Shown: in pieces, positions 57,545-64,000 of the stretch
Position numbering within the stretch: the stretch's first letter is position 1
Layout of the letters: each line of letters begins with the position of its first letter
NCBI RefSeq assembly: GCF_004359215.1
Contig: NC_090611.1
Coordinates: 4,684,841 to 4,748,840 of the forward strand
Origin: Bremia lactucae
Lineage: Eukaryota > Oomycota > Peronosporomycetes > Peronosporales > Peronosporaceae
Direction: 5' to 3'
Length of the DNA: 64,000 nucleotides
The notes under the pieces: generated by a model
What the model saw: the letters and a program-made list of their open reading frames with translations, nothing else
What the model was told of the DNA's origin: nothing
Databases searched by the model: none
Translations under genes and position numbers: made by a program

Positions 57545-57606
57545 TTAGTATACAACACGGTTCTCGTTTTCCTTCTTCGAGTCCATGCGTGGATACGGCA
57601 CAGCAT
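57481..57606. repeat. 63-bp tandem duplication over a stop codon
   Basis: CTTAGTATACAACACGGTTC occurs at 57481 and at 57544; the two 63-bp units differ at about three to five positions. The second copy holds the last 20 codons or so and the stop of the gene at 57545-60430; the first lies downstream. Confidence 0.9.
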
Positions 57607-60430
57607 GCTGCAAGTCAATACAATCCAGCCGCACGGTACCCAGTACGCGTTCCGGTAACTCCATCACACTTTGTGCTTCAATGACAAAAGCTAAATCAAT
57701 CACAAGCTCCCGTGCGTAACCCATCAAAAGCTTTAAAATTCCACTCGCGACGGTACTACTACCAATATCGTAATCAACTTCCATATAATTATAACCTCGG
57801 TAGTATTTCTGATACACTTTCGTCCCAAGAATCGCGGGTGTCGTACCCACACCGTCACGAATAAGTTTGGAACCTTGTATAACGCGTGGAATCAATTTGA
57901 TTCGCTCGGTTCGAAACGTATCACTCGAACCTCGTAAGATTTCATGACAAAGGTTTGCAAACACGGAGTTTTCTTTCATTTCCATTGGATCTTCGGGTGT
58001 AAAATACAACACAAGCGAGTGATGCAAGAAACCTGGGACCATAAAGTTGATAATCAAGAAAAAGACACTGTCTCGAGTCTTCATGTCCATTGAATCAACG
58101 TCATTCGTATGGATTGAAGACACGCCAACGTGTTGAATCATATCCTTGGACTTGTAGAGCGCGACATTCACAAGACGAAAAGCTTGTCGTGCAGACGGCA
58201 CTTTGGTCTTACATGGCACGTACTGCGGTCCACGCACTAGAAAAGTCTCGGCACTTGGTTCACTCCAGAATTTCGTGGGCAATCCATGAAGCACACGTAT
58301 GTTTGTCCGATACCTTTCCAACGTTATAAATTCCATTGCTTCCAGAGCTCCTTTTGTCTCACTACTCAATCGTGAACAATCAAGCGCCGCTGTCGTAGGA
58401 CGACACGTGTCTTGTCCTTTCCACGCTGTGATTGCCGTAATTATTTCTAAGAAATACACGCCATACGCATGCACGTAGTACCACAGACGCGCGAGTTTCG
58501 AGTCGAGATACCCCTTTGGATTCATCTGAATTGACAACGTGACCCAACACTCTTGAAAGTGATGAACACTGTCTTCTTGCACACGTGGCGAGATGATAAA
58601 ACCCATACCCATGACGTTCGCACGCACGGCATCTGAGGTACGAGGACACGTTGGATGGGTCGTGGATTGAAAGCAGATAAAGTACGACCCATCGGGTTCC
58701 ATGCGCCAATATCGAAGCATACAGAGGTCCCGTGCACTCACGTAGACTGGCCACAAATACGTTGGAAAGAGTTTCCAATACACAACATCACTATGGTCGT
58801 CGACCTGTTCGTCGACCACACGCGCGTGTTGAATCACGTGATTACACGTATAAAACAAACTCTCCTTGTTCATGAGCATTTCAAAGACATTTCGAGGCGA
58901 TGCAGGAACTTTGATACTCGTTCGAAGTGCTGGAATCGAAACGGTGGATGTATATCGACTTGATAATGGACTCAAACGCTCCGTGTCGACGCGTAACGTG
59001 CTTGAAAACGCATACAATTGCCACGTTGTTTCTTGCGAGAACGTCGCCGATGTCCGAAACGTCTTGGCAATGGCTCGTGGCATTGAACCAAAGGATCCCG
59101 ACCGAATCATCAGTAGTTCTCTGGGATGACTCTCGAGCAATGAATGCGCTCCTTCTTGTCTGTCGAAATCGTCGTGATCCATGAGGTACCATTGGAGATA
59201 CCGTCTCCACTGTTCTTCCGCTTGCGCAATACATTCCAAGATACTATCCCGCCACCACACGGCCGTCTCGAAAGACTCGGCAGCAAGCGCAATGGGTCCT
59301 TTACGACGATTTTGTGCCATTATTGCTCCTGCCGCACCCGCACTCGCGGCTGCCGCAGCACTCATGCTCATACCCATGACGCCAATCCCAACACCCGCAA
59401 GTCCACCGGTTAACACCACTGCCGTTGCGGCAGTTGCGGCGGCAGCAGCGGCGGCAGCTCGATGTCGAAATCGTCGCGACGTGAGGCGTTTCGTACTTGA
59501 CCGTGGATCTAACGGGATGTCGTACAAGGCCGGATTCGAGTGATTCTTGGGAGAGAACGAGACGTCGTTAAAACCAAGACGAGAAGGTGTGAATCCTGGG
59601 GTTATATCGATGAAAGGTCCATTGTCGTCACTCTCGTCCGGTACGACGTGATTCACGTGTCCAAGACGGAAGGTAAAGAGCTTTTTCGTTTCAATTTTAC
59701 TAGGGGATTCCCGTACTTGATCGACCGTAGTGCCAGGACCAAGGACATACCACCCACGAGGCTCTTTGTCGCCTTTTTTGCGTACGTAGCACAAGAAATG
59801 CGTCCCATCGAGCGTCGAACGGATCATAAAGTAGCGTTCACGCCATAGTTTTACGTGTTGTCCCTTCTTGCGAAGCCATCCTTCCATTCGAATCTCGCCG
59901 GTAGTAGGCACAAATGGGGTGTCCGTCCCATCAAGGAAAGCTGCTCGAGTCGGTACGAATGCCGCAAGTGGAGCGTTTTCATGCATTGCTAATTGACGAT
60001 CTCGGTCTCGACAGATTTCTTGGAGTAAATGGAGTAATTTAGGCTTCATGACTTCGCGAACGAGACTGTCTTCGAGTCCGTGGACCGACGAGATGGGATT
60101 GTCGTCAATTCCAGCGTCGAGGGCTTGTTTCCGGACACGGAATTCCGTGATTACATCCGTGTAGAAACGATGAGCTCGCTCGTGAAAGACCGGGTCTTGT
60201 TCTGGTCGTGCTCGCGGATTCATGTCCGTGCCGATTTCGGACGCTCTTGCGTACACGGAGATATAGAGCTTTTCGAGCGCTTTCAACACCACACGCTTGC
60301 CGTTCTCGCGACTTGCGTAGCACGCAGTAATGTAGTCTGCACATACAATGTCTAGTAACATGTTTAAGCGGTCTTCGTCGAGCAAAATGTCGGGAATGAC
60401 GCCCATAGGCCGAGTATCGCCTCCTTCCAT
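57545..60430 (-). CDS. PH-START-DUF1336 (EDR2-like) lipid-binding protein
   Basis: Single exon, 961 residues. Order: an N-terminal helical part (1-170), a PH domain that starts MEGWLRKKGQHVKLWRERYF (about 182-201) and ends with the helix AESFETAVWWRDSILECIAQ (about 383-402), a START domain (about 470-670, with SARDLCMLRYW and HHFQECWVTLSIQM), and a C-terminal DUF1336/EDR2_C domain (about 720-945, with FWSEPSAETFLVRGPQYV, NFMVPGFLHHSLVLYF and YNYMEVDYDIGSS). In plants this combination occurs in EDR2, a membrane-binding lipid protein. An insertion of about 130 residues splits the PH domain; it contains an Ala/Gly-rich hydrophobic run (about 326-371). Likely binds phosphoinositides; ligand unknown. 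Confidence 0.9.
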   Translation of the reverse strand: MEGGDTRPMGVIPDILLDEDRLNMLLDIVCADYITACYASRENGKRVVLKALEKLYISVYARASEIGTDMNPRARPEQDPVFHERAHRFYTDVITEFRVRKQALDAGIDDNPISSVHGLEDSLVREVMKPKLLHLLQEICRDRDRQLAMHENAPLAAFVPTRAAFLDGTDTPFVPTTGEIRMEGWLRKKGQHVKLWRERYFMIRSTLDGTHFLCYVRKKGDKEPRGWYVLGPGTTVDQVRESPSKIETKKLFTFRLGHVNHVVPDESDDNGPFIDITPGFTPSRLGFNDVSFSPKNHSNPALYDIPLDPRSSTKRLTSRRFRHRAAAAAAAATAATAVVLTGGLAGVGIGVMGMSMSAAAAASAGAAGAIMAQNRRKGPIALAAESFETAVWWRDSILECIAQAEEQWRRYLQWYLMDHDDFDRQEGAHSLLESHPRELLMIRSGSFGSMPRAIAKTFRTSATFSQETTWQLYAFSSTLRVDTERLSPLSSRYTSTVSIPALRTSIKVPASPRNVFEMLMNKESLFYTCNHVIQHARVVDEQVDDHSDVVYWKLFPTYLWPVYVSARDLCMLRYWRMEPDGSYFICFQSTTHPTCPRTSDAVRANVMGMGFIISPRVQEDSVHHFQECWVTLSIQMNPKGYLDSKLARLWYYVHAYGVYFLEIITAITAWKGQDTCRPTTAALDCSRLSSETKGALEAMEFITLERYRTNIRVLHGLPTKFWSEPSAETFLVRGPQYVPCKTKVPSARQAFRLVNVALYKSKDMIQHVGVSSIHTNDVDSMDMKTRDSVFFLIINFMVPGFLHHSLVLYFTPEDPMEMKENSVFANLCHEILRGSSDTFRTERIKLIPRVIQGSKLIRDGVGTTPAILGTKVYQKYYRGYNYMEVDYDIGSSTVASGILKLLMGYARELVIDLAFVIEAQSVMELPERVLGTVRLDCIDLQHAVPYPRMDSKKENENRVVY

Positions 60431-60529
60431 GGTGTATCGCGACTATCGCGACGAATAAAAAACAAAAAAAACAAAAAAAATGATATTTTGACAATTAATA
60501 TATTGAAAAGCAATGAATGGTTGCAATCA

Positions 60530-61291
60530 TTAGACGACACACGTATTTTGACGTATCGTGTCGATCCACGGACGTACGGCGGACACGCGGGCGTAAATGT
60601 TCTTCCCACCTGGCTTGCCACAGCCTTCTGTATAGCTTACTAAGCCCACGAGAACTGCGTGGCTTTCATTCTTTACAATGATGCCAGCACCTTTTTCACC
60701 CATGCACGACTTTGCGGGCAAGAGACCATTGCTGCATAAATTGGACTCGTCCACGGGGAATTCGGCTGCGCAGCGTTTATTGCTAATAAAGGCCACTTCG
60801 ACGCTATGTAAATACCGAGACTGCACAGCTTCGGCGAGCGTGTCGTTCCATCCAATGCGACCGCCAATCATGCCGGGGGTTACGATCGTCTGAGCCTCGT
60901 CGAGAGTTACTGGCTTGTATTGAGACGCTTGCTGTAGCTCGAGCACTACAAAGTCTTTGCGAGACTTGGTGTTATTCGGGTGCACCATAAAGGCGACGAC
61001 TTTGATCTGCTCGCCACTGGCGGACCCAAAAGACGCGTTTGAACCGAGGGAGACCCAACGAATATTGCCTGTAATGCAACTCGCTACGGTCAAGACGTGC
61101 AAGGCACTAATGAGCGCGCCTTCACAGAAGTTGCTGCCATCTTTTGTGGCGCGAATGCCTGCAACGAATCCTTTTCCAGCCAAGGATTCTTTCACGGGGA
61201 CCGCAGCCAAGTTACTTTGGAAGTCAAAGGACGTCGAATGACCAACGACTGCGATCGAGCACAGAACGACACACGCAGTTATGAATTTCAT
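60530..61291 (-). CDS. Secreted S1-protease-like protein without catalytic triad
   Basis: 253 residues from the ATG at 61291, which begins a signal peptide (MKFITACVVLCSIAVVGHST). The chymotrypsin fold is clear (FVAGIRATKDGSNFCEGALI, KDFVVLELQQ, IYARVSAVRPWI). The active-site His of AAHC is Ser (LTVASC), the Asp is present (KDF), and the GDSGGP motif reads GEKGAG, so the Ser is Lys. It cannot be a working protease. Such proteins in Phytophthora include the glucanase inhibitors, which bind plant beta-1,3-glucanases; a role against host enzymes is an inference. Four N-glycosylation sequons are visible. Only 99 bases separate it from the next minus-strand gene. The longer frame to 61360 is unlikely. 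Confidence 0.85.
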   Translation of the reverse strand: MKFITACVVLCSIAVVGHSTSFDFQSNLAAVPVKESLAGKGFVAGIRATKDGSNFCEGALISALHVLTVASCITGNIRWVSLGSNASFGSASGEQIKVVAFMVHPNNTKSRKDFVVLELQQASQYKPVTLDEAQTIVTPGMIGGRIGWNDTLAEAVQSRYLHSVEVAFISNKRCAAEFPVDESNLCSNGLLPAKSCMGEKGAGIIVKNESHAVLVGLVSYTEGCGKPGGKNIYARVSAVRPWIDTIRQNTCVV

Positions 61292-61317
61292 GGTGCCCTC
61301 GAGCGAATCAGATGAAT

Positions 61318-61332
61318 AAAACAATGACGGAT
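61318..61332 (-). promoter_or_regulatory. Initiator-like element of the protease-like gene
   Basis: On the minus strand CCGTCATTGTTTTATTC, about 35 bases before the ATG, resembles the oomycete initiator core TCAYTYY. By eye only. Confidence 0.4.
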
Positions 61333-62627
61333 GCCACTCACTGCTAAGTTCGGCTGCCACAAATGGATTGCTACGTTTGCAACTTGACGTAAGTTGCTAT
61401 TTTTTGTAAAATTTCGGTAGCTAGTGAGAGAAAAAGTTAAGGCTTTTTTTTCTTCTTGTGCGAACTTAGCGCCCAGATGCGTTGCACATCTTGATGGAGA
61501 GTCAAAACTGAATATCGGAGTTGTTAGCCTCAGAATGCCTTTAACTATTGTTGCTAAATCTTTAAAAATTTCGAAGACAGCACCAGTTATTAGACTGTGG
61601 CAATGATTTCTTGCGCTCATTGCTCGAGTCGCCATTAGCTTTGCCTCATATTGGTGGAGGAGTTTTATTAAACGGTTGGCGATTAAATAATGCACAGAAA
61701 TAGATGAGTTAATGGCCACAAGCGATTTTGGGATCTGCAGAGCAAATGTTTTTTTGAAGTGGTGTGGTGGTCCAAGAAGGAAAAGGATAATCGTGATGGT
61801 AGCAAGTTTAAGCAGGTCTCTAACGCATATCGAACACAGTTGCTGAGTCCAAAATATAGAGGCCATTACCAGCGCCATCCAACATGTAAATTCTGTTGAA
61901 GCGAATGAAGCTGTCAGTTTTCTGGAATTATATTTGCTAATCACGAAATTGCCTATCCCAAAAAATTACTTCATCGAATAAAGGCCAACTTTGACGAGAA
62001 TGGACAATGGCTTTGATGCAATTTAATCAAAGCTAAATCTCCAGAAAGCCAACGGAGTTTTGTCCTATGTATAATGGCAGATAGAGTGAGAGCCGTATTG
62101 TTGAAATCGCCATATGTTCCAGCGCTCATTCCGTATTGAATTGGCTATTTAATTTCCGTAGCAGCACGCTACGGCGTCATTGGCTTGAGCTCTGAGCTAA
62201 ACTGTCTTAGTTGCAGCAGTAAGGTGCAGTATTGGTGTGCTTTCCCGGCTGAAAAGCTATTTTGATTTAATTAAAGAAAATAGGCGAGGGGTGGCTAAAT
62301 GATCTTACTTTTATAGATAATCAAATTCCACATTTTGTCTGGCAGCTTACCTAAGTTTTGAATTTGCATAATGAGAAATTATGCATGAAATATTCGAAGA
62401 TCTTATTCTTGTGCTGTTAAGGAACTTAATGTGTTGCACAATTCTTCGCACGAAAGCCATGTAGCTTTTTAAAATTCGTCTACAATTTCTGCGATTCTGT
62501 ATTCACTCCACTAAAATTCACAAAATGGATTCTGATCGGATCCTACAACTGATATTGCATTCCTGAATAAATCAGAAAGTAAGATCTTTACAAATAATAT
62601 TGTCAACATCACCACACATTGAATAAT
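61333..62627. other. Intergenic region
   Basis: A 218-residue minus-strand frame (61944-61288) overlaps the start of the protease-like gene. It lacks recognisable domains and I do not accept it. Nothing else was identified. Confidence 0.55.
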
Positions 62628-63147
62628 TGTAACGAGGTGTCCCGCTACATAAGTATTATTTCCTGTGAGAGGAATAATAAATATTATTTTCTATAAGAGG
62701 AAATAAATGAAGAAGTACAAAACTATTATCTTTATTAATTTTGACATAAATAGTTTTAATATATCCAATTTTGGAAATATTGATGCAATAAGACATTAGC
62801 TCTATTGACTGGTTAAGAAGTTTAAGTCCAAATAACCCCGCCAATCGTTATAAGACACGATTATGAGGTGCGCAAGGGGGCGCCATACTTAATTGTTTAT
62901 TAATATATAATAAGCTCAGTAGTAGATAGAAGATCGTTACGTAGAAAACGGAATATTGTAATTCAGTTTTACTTTTCTCTATTCTAAAGCCTTAGTCTTG
63001 ATTTTTGAAGCGAAAGACCCTTAGCTTCATAAGAAACCTCTCCCTCTGCACCTTTGGTACGTGAAGTTTCGAGGCACCTCACCTTCACTGTAATCAGTAG
63101 AAGGTTTATTAGTACTGATTAATACTAGTGAAAGGTGCCCTGTTACA
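62628..63147 (+). repeat. Solo LTR
   Basis: It begins TGTAACGAGGTGTCCCGCTACA and ends GTGCCCTGTTACA. The 5-bp duplication ATAAT flanks it (62623-62627 and 63148-63152). No internal element sequence remains. Confidence 0.85.
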
Positions 63148-63539
63148 ATAATGTGACAGTTATGTTCATTGGTTGATTTGTAGTGTCTCATCGCAATCGA
63201 AATGCGCAAGAGATATATCCAAGAATGCTAAATTAAAAGGTAGCCACTACATAGCTTCGACTTGTTGCTAGTTGAGGAGGCTTAGCAACATAAGAATTTC
63301 CTCTGCACATCGGTTGTGAGGTATTTGGAGGTACCTTTTCACACTGTCATCGGTGTAGGTTGGCGAGTATTGAAGCAGTACTGAGCGAAAGCTAGTGCAG
63401 GTACGCTAATAAATCATCGTTGTATTATACAAGCTGACAAAATTTCGGTTGACACCACAAACGTCACTCCTTGAATTATTTTATAGATGCTACCAAGCAT
63501 TCCATACTATTGAAAATGCAAAATCCGGACTTTGCCATT
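63148..63539. other. Intergenic region
   Basis: The stretch 63300-63410 has LTR-like phrases (CCTCTGCACATCGGTTG) but no clear ends. No gene. Confidence 0.5.
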
Positions 63540-64000
63540 TGTAACGGGCTAAAGTTGCCCCTATGTTATACAGTCCCCGTTAAGTGCACTTGGTGTGCTT
63601 AAGGGGATGGTCAATTACTAAATAATAGTAATTAGACCCAACACTCGGGTGTGGTGCACATTTGTGACCAACCCTTGTGGATGTGATGCACATGGGTGCA
63701 CTCACATTAGGAGGGATGACGCCCAGCGTCATCCGCTACGCGAGGTATCTATAAAGATACGCTCGCAATACATTTTAAATGATATCTATAGAGATAACAT
63801 TTTAATTGGTAAAAATAGGTATTTCTATTTAATTCTATTAAATATAAATCAGTCTGAAAACTACTTCCTACTTGGTAAGTGCGCACGAGGAGACGGATAA
63901 CCGCTCCCGTGACGACACTTAACCAGAGTACTTAGTGTGTTGGGTGAGGTCGCTTGCGCGCCCACCACAACTACCTCACTGCACGCAAGAGAAGCAGGTT
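63540..64000 (+). repeat. LTR start of another gypsy element 1 relative
   Basis: It begins TGTAACGGGCTAAAGTTGCC and follows the LTRs at 1055 and 8382 to the window end, with the first hairpin (GGATGACGC-CCA-GCGTCATCC) but not the second. No purine tract precedes it, so it is a 5' LTR or a solo LTR. Confidence 0.85.

Noticed and set aside
61288..61944. A 218-residue minus-strand frame next to the protease-like gene
   Set aside because: No domain or signal, odd composition, and it overlaps the start and initiator-like site of a well-supported gene.

Overview
The window looks like a nuclear contig from a plant-associated oomycete, most probably Peronosporales. I base this on the short introns (about 46-90 nt), the secreted jacalin-type lectin, a chymotrypsin-fold protein with a dead active site of the glucanase-inhibitor type, and the dense LTR-retrotransposon content with TGTAACGGGG...CCCCGTTACA long terminal repeats. 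There are three runs of N (13252-13428, 24914-25013, 37310-37409), all in or beside repeats. No database search was run; family names rest on motifs recognised by eye.

Layout. Positions 1-17766 are retrotransposon sequence. A Ty3/gypsy element (1055-8937) has two LTRs, a primer-binding site and a polypurine tract, and abuts the 3' end of a second copy through a shared LTR. Broken gypsy and copia pieces follow (8938-12790), then a 5'-truncated chromodomain-bearing gypsy element (13060-17766). Two of these elements carry protein-like reading frames on the opposite strand between pol and the 3' LTR. Positions 19078-23265 form a two-gene island: a secreted jacalin-like lectin and a TCF25/NULP1 homolog with a tRNA-derived SINE inside a coding exon. 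Positions 23358-37309 are again repeats: nested LTRs, a minus-strand gypsy remnant, and a structurally complete gypsy element (28236-35098) with target duplication AACAG.

Positions 37605-61291 are a compact housekeeping block. In order: an SCFD2-like Sec1 protein with apparent lesions (-), a small membrane protein (+), an unrecognised 72-residue frame (-), a TMEM242-like protein (+), an ABCC transporter (-), cullin-4 (+), a divergent TBP-like protein (-), an ATP6AP2-like V-ATPase accessory protein (-), an IF1-like ATP synthase inhibitor (+), an unrecognised acidic protein (-), a protein with eight copies of a novel repeat (-), a PH-START-EDR2_C protein (-) and a degenerate S1 protease-like secreted protein (-). 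The window ends with a solo LTR (62628-63147) and the start of another LTR (63540 onward).

The genes do not form one pathway. CUL4 serves ubiquitin ligation, TCF25 ribosome quality control, SCFD2 and ATP6AP2 endomembranes, and TMEM242 and IF1 the mitochondrial ATP synthase. The lectin and the protease-like protein are probably secreted toward the host. The most notable observations are the SINE whose target duplication supplies both splice-site dinucleotides, the antisense frames in the gypsy elements, the TBP-like protein with one DNA-intercalating Phe replaced by Tyr, the novel repeat protein, and the PH domain split by an Ala/Gly-rich segment.
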